Positions 8,302 through 14,985 of a stretch of 31,971 nt of DNA are shown here, piece after piece; position 1 is the stretch's first letter; every line of letters starts with the position of its first letter. Origin of the DNA: JBPOHE01 sp052035915. Its GTDB lineage: Bacteria > Pseudomonadota > Gammaproteobacteria > Chromatiales > Chromatiaceae. The translations under genes were made by a program, and so were the position numbers. The stretch covers positions 1 through 31,971 of the forward strand of contig JBPOHE010000100.1 in NCBI GenBank assembly GCA_052035915.1, read 5' to 3'. The notes under the pieces are model-generated. The model searched no databases, was not told where the DNA came from, and was given only the letters and a program-made list of their open reading frames with translations.

Positions 8302-8892
8302 ATGCTGCGAATCCTGCTCGTCAATCAATGTCGGGAGCGCCAGTCCCTGGTAGCGGAGCATCTGCGAGAGGCTGGCTGCGAGATAGTGGCCGGTCTGGCG
8401 CTTGAGGACGATCTGCTGACCGAGGTCAGGGAACGGGATCCTGATGTGGTCCTGATCGATCTGGACTCCCCTGGGCGGGATATCCTGGAAAGCCTGCGCT
8501 CGGTGCAGGCGAATGTGCCCCGGCCGATGGTGATGTTCTGCCCGGACGACGACGGCGCCACCATCCAGCGCGCCATTGCCGCCGGGGTATCGGCCTATGT
8601 GGCCGATCGTCCCGGCGGCCAGCCAGTGCGGGCCGTCATCGAGTCGGCCATGGCCATGTTCCAGCGTCTCAAGGATCTGGAGTCCGAGTTGCAGCGGGCG
8701 CGCTCCGAACTGGCGGCGCGCAAGACCATCGACCGTGCCAAGGGGGTACTCATGACTCAGTTGGGACTGTCCGAGGATGAGGCCTATCAGCGATTGCGCC
8801 GGGCCGCCATGAAGAGCAACAAGAAGCTGGTGGAAGTGGCCGAGGGGATTCTCCTGATCCGGGAGATCCTGGGGGAGGCGGGCAACCGCTGA
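8302..8892 (+). CDS. nasT: NasT-type ANTAR antitermination response regulator
   Basis: A 196-residue RNA-binding regulator with an N-terminal receiver-like domain (about 1-120), a helical linker, and an ANTAR domain (about 129-184, core RKTIDRAKGVLM and AYQRLRRAAM). ANTAR proteins bind paired hairpins in nascent RNA and prevent terminator formation. The receiver looks degenerate: the usual acidic pair after strand 1 is replaced by N8-Q9, although D53/D55 remain in LIDLDSP. No histidine kinase lies nearby. This fits the NasS-NasT scheme, where a nitrate-binding protein rather than phosphorylation controls NasT. The start ATG 8302 has only a weak AGG upstream. The gene heads the nitrate uptake unit and the likely target lies in the next 300 bp. 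Confidence 0.92.
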   Translation: MLRILLVNQCRERQSLVAEHLREAGCEIVAGLALEDDLLTEVRERDPDVVLIDLDSPGRDILESLRSVQANVPRPMVMFCPDDDGATIQRAIAAGVSAYVADRPGGQPVRAVIESAMAMFQRLKDLESELQRARSELAARKTIDRAKGVLMTQLGLSEDEAYQRLRRAAMKSNKKLVEVAEGILLIREILGEAGNR

Positions 8893-9062
8893 GTCGTCAG
8901 GTTCTGACCTGATGCGGTGCAGCAAGTTTCTGGTATGCACTGCCATGATGCATGTCCGCGGCCATGGCGGCGCCCGACCATCGGTCTCGGCTGGGGAAAC
9001 ACAGGAAAATTCCCCTGATACGCTTTTTGGCATGGGAGTTGCAAATACGAAAACCGAGGGGC

Positions 9063-9144
9063 GAGCCCAACGCTGGGCTCTTCCAGTCTCTCAGGGTGGG
9101 TTCTTTCGCGGCTGATGTTGGCCGCAGTGGACAACGGCGTCCGC
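9063..9144 (+). promoter_or_regulatory. ANTAR antitermination target: three 6-bp/6-nt-loop hairpins
   Basis: P1 (9063-9080) is GAGCCC, loop AACGCT, GGGCTC. A middle hairpin (9108-9125) is GCGGCT, loop GATGTT, GGCCGC. P2 (9127-9144) is GTGGAC, loop AACGGC, GTCCGC. ANTAR proteins recognise paired hairpins whose hexaloops have A at position 1 and G at position 4. P1 and P2 both fit; the middle loop has G4 but not A1. P2 overlaps the 5' arm of the following terminator, so the two structures exclude each other. The likely ligand is NasT, encoded just upstream. Confidence 0.75.
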
Positions 9145-9198
9145 AGCTGGGTTTCTCGCGAGTACGGGATTCCCTGTTCTGCGCGGCGCCTTTTTTTT
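9136..9198 (+). terminator. Attenuator terminator of the nrt transcript
   Basis: GGCG (9136-9139) and CGCAG (9142-9146) can pair with CTGCG (9179-9183) and CGCC (9187-9190), followed immediately by eight T residues (9191-9198). The loop contains two small palindromes (CTCGCGAG at 9155-9162 and GGGATTCCC at 9166-9174) that would compact it. The 5' arm is shared with ANTAR hairpin P2. The T-tract ends 38 bp before the nrtA start, as expected for an antitermination-controlled leader. Confidence 0.7.
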
Positions 9199-9236
9199 GC
9201 CCTCATGGTCAGCAGACGCGATAGGAGACTGTGCCG

Positions 9237-10640
9237 ATGAAAGCGATAGACGTGACATTCCGACCCCGCCGGCGCCTGTTCCTGCGTCGGGCGGCGGTGG
9301 CTCTGGCCTTGGCCCTGGGAACCGCCGTGTTCCCAACCCAGGTTCAGGCGGTGGGGACGGCGGAGAAGGAGAGTCTCAAGCTGGGCTTCATCAAACTCAC
9401 CGATATGGCGCCCCTGGCGATCGCCTACGAAAAGGGCTATTTCGAGGACGAGGGACTCTATGTGACCCTGGAGGCGCAGGCGAACTGGAAGGTGTTGCTG
9501 GATCGGGTCATCGACGGTCAGTTGGACGGCGCCCACATGCTCGCCGGACAACCCCTGGCCTCGACCATAGGTTTCGGCACCCAGGCCAATCTGGTCACCG
9601 CCTTCTCCATGGACCTCAACGGCAATGGTGTCACCCTGTCGAACGCGGTCTGGGAAGAGATGAAGCCGCACCTTCCCAAGGGCGCGGATGGCAAACCCCT
9701 GCATCCCATTCGCGCCGAGGTCCTGGCCCAGGTCGTGGCCAAATACAAGGCCGCGGGGAAGCCCTTCCGTATGGGCATGGTGTTCCCGGTGTCCACCCAC
9801 AACTACGAATTGCGTTACTGGCTGGCCGCCGGTGGTCTGCACCCGGGCTATTACGCCCCGCACAAGGGCGACACCTCGGGTCAGTTACAGGCGGATGTGT
9901 TGCTGAGCGTGACACCGCCGCCGCAGATGCCCGCCACCCTGGAGGCCGGCAGTATCGAAGGCTACTGCGTGGGTGAGCCCTGGAACCAGCAGGCCGTGAT
10001 CAAAGGCATCGGGGTGCCGGTGATCACCGATGACGAGATCTGGAAGAACAACCCGGAAAAGGTGTTCGGCGTCACCCAGGGCTGGGCGGAGAAACACCCC
10101 AACACCCATGTACGCCTGCTCAAGGCCCTGATCCGCGCCGCCATCTGGCTGGATGAGGGGAACAACGCCAATCGCCGGGAGGCGGTGAAGATCCTCTCCA
10201 AGCCGAACTATGTCGGGGCGGATGAGGCCGTGATCGCCAATTCCATGACCGGCACCTTCGAATACGAGAAAGGTGATAAGCGTCAGGTACCGGACTTCAA
10301 TGTCTTTTTCCGTTACTTCGCCACCTATCCCTATTACTCGGACGCGGTCTGGTATCTGACCCAGATGCGCCGCTGGGGGCAGGTCCCCGAGGCCAAGCCG
10401 GACAACTGGTATCTGGAGACGGCGCGCCGGGTCTATCGCCCCGAGATCTATCGGCTGGCGGCGGAGGAATTGATCCACGAAGGCAAGGCGAAAGCGGCGG
10501 ACTTCCCCGATTTCGCCCGGGAGACCGGCTTCCGGCCACCGCAGAGCGGCTTCATCGACGGGCTGGTTTACGACGGTACCCAGCCGAATGCCTATCTGGC
10601 GAAGTTCGCCATCGGCCTCAAGGGCCAGGAGACACCGTAG
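9237..10640 (+). CDS. nrtA: Nitrate ABC transporter periplasmic substrate-binding protein
   Basis: A 467-residue NrtA/CmpA-type binding protein that captures nitrate in the periplasm for the NrtBD permease. The N-terminus carries a twin-arginine style signal (RRLFLRR, about residues 12-18) and a hydrophobic stretch ending VQA (cleavage near 38). The mature part begins with LKLGFIKLTDMAPLAIAYEKG and includes the family segments DGAHMLAGQPLA, FSMDLNGNGVTLS and GYCVGEPWN. AGGAG at 9223-9227 is 9 nt from ATG 9237; the in-frame GTG at 9231 is too close to it. The stop codon TAG is part of the GTAG end of the following palindromic repeat. Confidence 0.93.
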   Translation: MKAIDVTFRPRRRLFLRRAAVALALALGTAVFPTQVQAVGTAEKESLKLGFIKLTDMAPLAIAYEKGYFEDEGLYVTLEAQANWKVLLDRVIDGQLDGAHMLAGQPLASTIGFGTQANLVTAFSMDLNGNGVTLSNAVWEEMKPHLPKGADGKPLHPIRAEVLAQVVAKYKAAGKPFRMGMVFPVSTHNYELRYWLAAGGLHPGYYAPHKGDTSGQLQADVLLSVTPPPQMPATLEAGSIEGYCVGEPWNQQAVIKGIGVPVITDDEIWKNNPEKVFGVTQGWAEKHPNTHVRLLKALIRAAIWLDEGNNANRREAVKILSKPNYVGADEAVIANSMTGTFEYEKGDKRQVPDFNVFFRYFATYPYYSDAVWYLTQMRRWGQVPEAKPDNWYLETARRVYRPEIYRLAAEELIHEGKAKAADFPDFARETGFRPPQSGFIDGLVYDGTQPNAYLAKFAIGLKGQETP

Positions 10641-10743
10641 GTTGGGCTGAGCCTGCGAAGCCCAACATCTTGGGTCAAGCGTTGGGCAACGCCACGTCCT
10701 CCGACTCCGCTCAGGACGAGCTTTTGTCCAACTTACAGCCTAC
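10637..10743. repeat. REPIN-like element between nrtA and nrtB
   Basis: It begins GTAGGTTGGGCT, with the matching AGCCCAAC at 10659-10666, and ends with CCAACTTACAGCCTAC at 10728-10743. The outer GTAGG/CCTAC signature matches the other palindromes in this window. It lies inside the transporter operon and its first GTAG provides the nrtA stop codon. It may stabilise the upstream mRNA or tune expression between the binding protein and the permease; that is inference. Confidence 0.6.
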
Positions 10744-10774
10744 CTGCTTGGTCAGATCGCAACGAGGAGATCGC

Positions 10775-11794
10775 ATGAATACCCCCGCGCCATCCATCAC
10801 CGCCTCATTCTCCAGCGGAGATCGGTTTGCCCGACTCCAGGACCTGTTCCGCGCGCTCTTCTCCAAGTTGGAGCTGTCCGCGCGCGCCTTACTGGTGCCG
10901 ATGCTCGGCATCGGGTTCTTTCTCTTGCTCTGGGGGCTCTCGGCGCCCCGGGTCGAGACTTCGCTGGGCCAGTTGCCCGGCCCTGCCCAGGTTTGGCAGC
11001 AGGCCCGGGTCCTCTTCGAGGAGCACCAGGCCGGACGCCAGGAGGCGCGGGAATTCTACGCCCGTCAGGAGGCGCGCAACGCCGAGCGGCTGGCCCGGGA
11101 CCCCAAGGCCGAGGTCAAGATCCGGCCCTATACCGGCAAGCCCAGCTTTTTCGATCAGGTGCTTACCAGTCTGGGCACGGTCGCCAGCGGCTTTCTGCTT
11201 GCCAGCCTCATCGCCATCCCCCTGGGGGTGCTCTGCGGCATGAGCCCGACCCTCTATGCCGCCATCAACCCCTTCGTGCAACTCTTCAAGCCGGTGTCAC
11301 CCCTGGCCTGGCTGCCCATTGTCACCATGGTGGTCAGCGCCGCCTATGTCACCCCGGACCCCTTGTTCGCCAAGTCCTACCTCAACTCGGCCATCACCGT
11401 CACCCTCTGTTGTCTCTGGCCGACGGTGATCAACACCACGGTGGGGGTGTCCTCGGTGAGCAAGGATCTGCTCAACGTGAGCCGGGTGCTGCGGCTGGGG
11501 TTTTTCACCAAGACGCTCAAGATCATCCTGCCCTGGTCGGTGCCCATGATCTTCACCGGTCTGCGATTGTCCCTGGGGATCGGCTGGATGGTGTTGATCG
11601 CGGCGGAGATGCTGGCGCAGAACCCGGGGTTGGGCAAATTCGTCTGGGATGAGTTCCAGAACGGCAGCTCCAATTCACTGGCCCGCATCATGGTGGCGGT
11701 GCTGACCATCGGCTTCATCGGTTTCCTGCTCGATCGCGGCATGTTGCTCCTGCAACGCCATTTCACCTGGGACAAAAGCGCGGTGCTGCGCTGA
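10775..11794 (+). CDS. nrtB: Nitrate ABC transporter permease
   Basis: A 339-residue inner-membrane permease of the NrtB/TauC type. After a cytoplasmic N-terminus there is one membrane segment (about 43-63), then a hydrophilic stretch of about 85 residues rich in Glu, Arg and Gln, and then the five-helix permease core. The EAA-like loop that contacts the ATPase is visible around SKDLLNVSRVLRLGFFTKTLKIILP. The start ATG 10775 has GAGGAG about 6 nt upstream. The frame is open further upstream only because the repeat reads through. Confidence 0.93.
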   Translation: MNTPAPSITASFSSGDRFARLQDLFRALFSKLELSARALLVPMLGIGFFLLLWGLSAPRVETSLGQLPGPAQVWQQARVLFEEHQAGRQEAREFYARQEARNAERLARDPKAEVKIRPYTGKPSFFDQVLTSLGTVASGFLLASLIAIPLGVLCGMSPTLYAAINPFVQLFKPVSPLAWLPIVTMVVSAAYVTPDPLFAKSYLNSAITVTLCCLWPTVINTTVGVSSVSKDLLNVSRVLRLGFFTKTLKIILPWSVPMIFTGLRLSLGIGWMVLIAAEMLAQNPGLGKFVWDEFQNGSSNSLARIMVAVLTIGFIGFLLDRGMLLLQRHFTWDKSAVLR

Positions 11795-11809
11795 GAGGTA
11801 GTGAAGAAC

Positions 11810-12697
11810 ATGACGACTTATTTGCAGATCGATCACGTCAGCCTCAGCTTCGCCACCGACAAGGGGCCGTTGGAGGTACTGCGTCAGGTCAACATCAATA
11901 TCGCCAAGGGCGAGTTCGTTTCCCTGATCGGCCACTCGGGCTGCGGCAAATCGACGGTGCTGAATATCGTCGCCGGTCTGCTGCGCGCCACCGAGGGTGG
12001 GGTGGTGCTGGAAGGACGCGAGGTGACCGAGCCCGGTCCGGATCGGGCGGTGGTGTTCCAGAACCATTCCCTGCTGCCCTGGCTCAGTGTCTACGACAAT
12101 GTGCGTCTCGCCGTCGATCAGGTGTTCCGCGGTCGCAAATCCCGCGCCGAACGCCACGACTGGACCCTGCGCAATCTCGAACTGGTGCACATGGAGCATG
12201 CCTTGGAGCGTCGCCCCGACGAGATCTCCGGCGGCATGAAGCAGCGCGTCGGCATCGCCCGCGCCCTGGCCATGGAGCCCAAGGTGCTCTTGATGGACGA
12301 GCCTTTCGGGGCGCTCGACTCCCTCACCCGCACCCAGATGCAGGATTCCCTGATGGAGATCCAGGGCCGTCTGCGCAACACCGTCATCATGATCACCCAT
12401 GACGTGGACGAGGCGGTGCTGCTCTCGGATCGCATCCTGATGATGAGCAACGGCCCCGCCGCCACCCTGGGCGCCGTGCTCGAGGTGGATCTGCCGCGAC
12501 CCCGGGATCGCCTCGGCCTGGCGGAGGATCCGGCCTTCAACCATTACCGGGCCGAGGTGGTGCGCTTTCTTCATGAACGCCACGGCCGGCCAGCCGCACC
12601 CAGCCCAGCCAAGGGTACCGAGGTGCCGGTGCTGGTCCCCGACCAGCCGGTGAATGACGAACTGGCCCCGCGTCAGCGACTGCGGTTGGCGAGTTGA
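11810..12697 (+). CDS. nrtD: Nitrate ABC transporter ATP-binding protein
   Basis: A 295-residue ATPase that powers nitrate import with two NrtB subunits. The visible motifs are Walker A GHSGCGKST, Q-loop FQNHSLLPWL, signature SGGMKQR, Walker B VLLMDEP with D-loop GALD, and the switch histidine in ITHDVDEA. It is a single ATPase of the NrtD type, not the longer NrtC with a fused binding domain. The start is ATG 11810, giving MTTYLQIDHVSLSF; a GTG at 11801 is possible. It follows nrtB by 15 bp. Confidence 0.93.
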   Translation: MTTYLQIDHVSLSFATDKGPLEVLRQVNINIAKGEFVSLIGHSGCGKSTVLNIVAGLLRATEGGVVLEGREVTEPGPDRAVVFQNHSLLPWLSVYDNVRLAVDQVFRGRKSRAERHDWTLRNLELVHMEHALERRPDEISGGMKQRVGIARALAMEPKVLLMDEPFGALDSLTRTQMQDSLMEIQGRLRNTVIMITHDVDEAVLLSDRILMMSNGPAATLGAVLEVDLPRPRDRLGLAEDPAFNHYRAEVVRFLHERHGRPAAPSPAKGTEVPVLVPDQPVNDELAPRQRLRLAS

Positions 12698-12709
12698 GGG
12701 AGAAAGAAG

Positions 12710-13936
12710 ATGCCTGTCTCCAGTGTTCAACCGATGCCCCCGGCCTGGCCCCAACCCGAAAAGCCGGATCTCCACATCGGCTTCGTTCCTCTCAGCGACT
12801 GCGCCCCGCTGGTGGTGGCCAAGGAACTGGGATGGTTCCAGGCCCATGGGCTCGAGGTCAGGCTCTCCCGGGAGAATTCCTGGGCGGCGATCCGGGACAA
12901 GGTGGCGGTGGGCGCCCTCGACGGGGCCCAGATGCTGGCCCCCATGCCGCTGGCGGCGACCCTGGGCTTGGAGCCGATCCGCCGTCCCCTGGTCACGGCC
13001 TTTTGCTTCAACCTCAATGGCAACGCCATCACCCTTGCGGAGCCGCTCATCCAGCGGATGTGGGAACTGGACCCGGTAGGGATGGCGGAGAGCCCCTGTT
13101 CGGCGCGTCCGCTACGACGGGTGATCGAGGAGGAGTGCCGTCGGGGTCGCGAGCCCCTCACCCTGGCCATGGTCTACCCCTTCTCCCAGCACAACTATCT
13201 GCTGCGATACTGGTTGGCAGAGGCCGGTATCGATCCGGATGTCGATCTGGAACTGGTGGTGGTGCCGCCGCCACAGATGGTGGACAGCCTACGTCGGCGG
13301 CGGATCGACGGTTTCTGCGTCGGCGAGCCCTGGAACAGCCTGGCGGTGGAAGAGGGTCAGGGGCGCATCCTGATCGCCGGCTGCGAGATCCTCGAGCACA
13401 GCCAGGAAAAGGTGCTGGGGGTGAGCGAGGCCTGGGCCGAACGCTACCCGGCGACCCATCTCGCCCTGGTCGCGGCCCTGAGCGAAGCGGCCCGTTGGCT
13501 GGATGAGCCGGAGCATCAGGCCGAAGCGGCCCGGATATTGTCGGCGCCCGAATATGTGGGCCTCCCGGACGAATGGCTCCGGCCCTCCCTGAGCGGTCGT
13601 CCGCGCTTTGCCCGCGGCGAGTCCCCCAGAAGGCTGCCGGAATTCCTCATGTTCCATCGCCAGGGGGCGAATCGTCCCTCTCGCTCCCAGGGCCTGTGGC
13701 TGCTCCAGCAGATGCAACGCTGGGGCCAGGCGCCCTCGATCCCGGAACCCGAGCCCCTGGTGGCGCGGGTCTATCGTCGGGATCTCTATCGGCAGGCGCT
13801 GGAGAGGCTGGGGTTGGAAGAAGGGGAAGCAGGCTTGTCCACGACCGAGCCTGGCCCTGGCGTCGTGGCGGAGCGAAGGACGCAACCCAGCGGGATGGAG
13901 CGGCCCCAAGCCTCCCCTGGGGTTGCCGGAGAGTAA
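12710..13936 (+). CDS. nasS: NasS-like cytosolic nitrate sensor (NrtA homologue without signal peptide)
   Basis: This 408-residue protein is homologous to NrtA (shared LNGNAITL, QHNYLLRYWLA, VPPPQM and GFCVGEPWN segments) but starts directly in the mature domain, without a signal peptide. That is the hallmark of NasS, which in studied bacteria binds NasT in the absence of nitrate and releases it when nitrate or nitrite binds. The start ATG 12710 has GAGGGAG upstream. It follows nrtD by 12 bp. In other genomes nasS is usually next to nasT; here the transporter lies between them. The last 35 residues, rich in Pro, Glu and Gly, look like an unstructured extension. Confidence 0.85.
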   Translation: MPVSSVQPMPPAWPQPEKPDLHIGFVPLSDCAPLVVAKELGWFQAHGLEVRLSRENSWAAIRDKVAVGALDGAQMLAPMPLAATLGLEPIRRPLVTAFCFNLNGNAITLAEPLIQRMWELDPVGMAESPCSARPLRRVIEEECRRGREPLTLAMVYPFSQHNYLLRYWLAEAGIDPDVDLELVVVPPPQMVDSLRRRRIDGFCVGEPWNSLAVEEGQGRILIAGCEILEHSQEKVLGVSEAWAERYPATHLALVAALSEAARWLDEPEHQAEAARILSAPEYVGLPDEWLRPSLSGRPRFARGESPRRLPEFLMFHRQGANRPSRSQGLWLLQQMQRWGQAPSIPEPEPLVARVYRRDLYRQALERLGLEEGEAGLSTTEPGPGVVAERRTQPSGMERPQASPGVAGE

Positions 13937-14020
13937 GGCGATTTCTGGATATGTTTTGTGTTTACGACGGGTCGGGCTGGGCGCTCGGTTGTTCCGGGCA
14001 TCGACTGGAAACGGCCTTTT

Positions 14021-14108
14021 TTCGTTCTCGTTAGGAGAACAATAAGCTAACAGAGAGGCTTTTGTTCTCTTTACGAGAACAAAAAACCGGGCAAAACAGC
14101 CCCGGCCC
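14021..14108 (+). repeat. Structured GTTCTC/GAGAAC repeat, copy B
   Basis: The best-formed copy. The left hairpin is GTTCTC (14024-14029), loop GTTAG, GAGAAC (14035-14040). The right hairpin is TTTTGTTCTC (14060-14069), loop TTTAC, GAGAACAAAA (14075-14084). The two GTTCTC palindromes are exactly 40 bp apart. An alternative inner stem pairs GAGAACAA of the left with TTGTTCTC of the right, extended by AAGC/GCTT. The copy is followed by AAACCGGGC and CCCGGCCCGGGAGC. Confidence 0.7.
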
Positions 14109-14246
14109 GGGAGCGCCGAGGGATGGACGAGCCAGACGCGACGGTTTTCCTCTCGCGCGGTCCATCTTCCAGGCGTGCCGCATCGAGCTTGGGTGCAGCG
14201 ATAGAGGCGGTTCCTTAGGTGAATTCCAGAAAACGTCATACCAGCC

Positions 14247-14312
14247 GTAGGGCGGCAACCCTTTGCCGCCATTGGGTGCGGAATCAGTCGTCGGCATGGG
14301 CATGCCGACCTA
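14247..14312. repeat. REPIN-like element, GGCGGCAA family, interrupted by intron
   Basis: GTAGG opens the element. The first hairpin is GGCGGCAA, loop CCCT, TTGCCGCC. The second is GTCGGCAT, loop GGGC, ATGCCGAC. The expected CCTAC end is cut after CCTA at 14312, where the group II intron begins. The sister copy at 28712-28780 is intact and has the same layout, with changes in the second hairpin. Confidence 0.75.
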
Positions 14313-14985
14313 GTGTGCCCGGCATGGGCCAAGACTTGTAGCCTGAAAGGAGGCTACCGGAGAGAGTGACGACAACCGTAGAGAAGCGCAAGGGGGAAGC
14401 CGCGAGGCCAGCCTGAAAGAAGCGTGGAACAAGGGCACGATCGTAGGAACACGAACAGACAGTGAGGCCGGGTACGGGCGATGAGCGTGCTAGGGAACGC
14501 GAAATCCAACCGTCACCGAAAGACGTATCAGGTAGAGTCTGGCGATGCGGGCCGAAAGTCTTGGCACCTTACCCGGGGAGACCTCCCGAGTGAGAGCTTG
14601 GGAGGAGTCAGCAGAAGCCGTAGTAGCGAGGAAGCGTCTGAAAGGGCGTGAAGCGAAGGGCTGAAGGACTACGAAACAGGCCATTCTGGCCGTCTTTGCG
14701 AGGAAGCGCGAAGTTGTTCGATACGATTCGACGTGGCAACGGCCGCGACCATCGAATCGGGGGAAGGGCAAGGAAGCCGGTGGATTCCGGTTTGGAGCCA
14801 TTCCTGGAACAGCGAGCTGAGGCGCAAGCGAAGGCAAGAAGAGAAGGCGCTGAATGAGGGTTGATGGGTTTACCTCATCAGTCTTCGCGACCACGAGACG
14901 GTCGCCGAGTCCAACCGCCGGATGCGGAAGACCGCATGTCCGGTGGTGTGGGAGGGGTGACGGGCGCAATCCCGTCACCTCGACC
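14313..14985 (+). mobile_element. ORF-less group II intron
   Basis: A ribozyme of about 673 nt with no reverse transcriptase. The 5' end GTGTGCCCGGCATGGGC fits the group II GTGYG start. The interior has the typical GAGTCAGCAGAAGCCGTAG stretch of domain I. Domain V spans about 14914-14948, with arms CCGGATGCGG and CCGCATGTCCGG around AAGA. Domain VI follows with GTGACGGG, loop, CCCGTCAC. Where the maturase gene normally sits, in domain IV, only short non-coding sequence remains. Mobility and splicing would need a maturase supplied from elsewhere. The 3' boundary is uncertain by a few bases. Confidence 0.8.

Larger units (their letters stand above)
8893..9236 (+). other. nasT-nrtA leader region
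   Basis: This 344 bp untranslated leader is rich in hairpins and contains no credible gene. It starts with a short hairpin just after the nasT stop (TCAGGT 8897-8902 with ACCTGA 8907-8912). It contains GGGGAA...TTCCCC near 8994-9016 and ends in the ANTAR-type hairpins and attenuator listed separately. Confidence 0.65.
13937..14312. other. Intergenic region holding two repeat types before the group II intron
   Basis: This 376 bp gap follows the nitrate operon. It holds copy B of the GTTCTC/GAGAAC repeat and the GGCGGCAA-type REPIN that abuts the intron. No nitrate or nitrite reductase gene follows nasS. I see no coding sequence here. Confidence 0.55.

Noticed and set aside
9063..9080. P1 hairpin of the nrt leader as a simple terminator.
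   Set aside because: There is no T-tract after it, and its hexaloop fits an ANTAR target better.
12694..13506. Alternative plus-strand frame inside nasS.
   Set aside because: Gly/Arg/Pro-rich shadow translation; the NasS frame has clear homology to NrtA.
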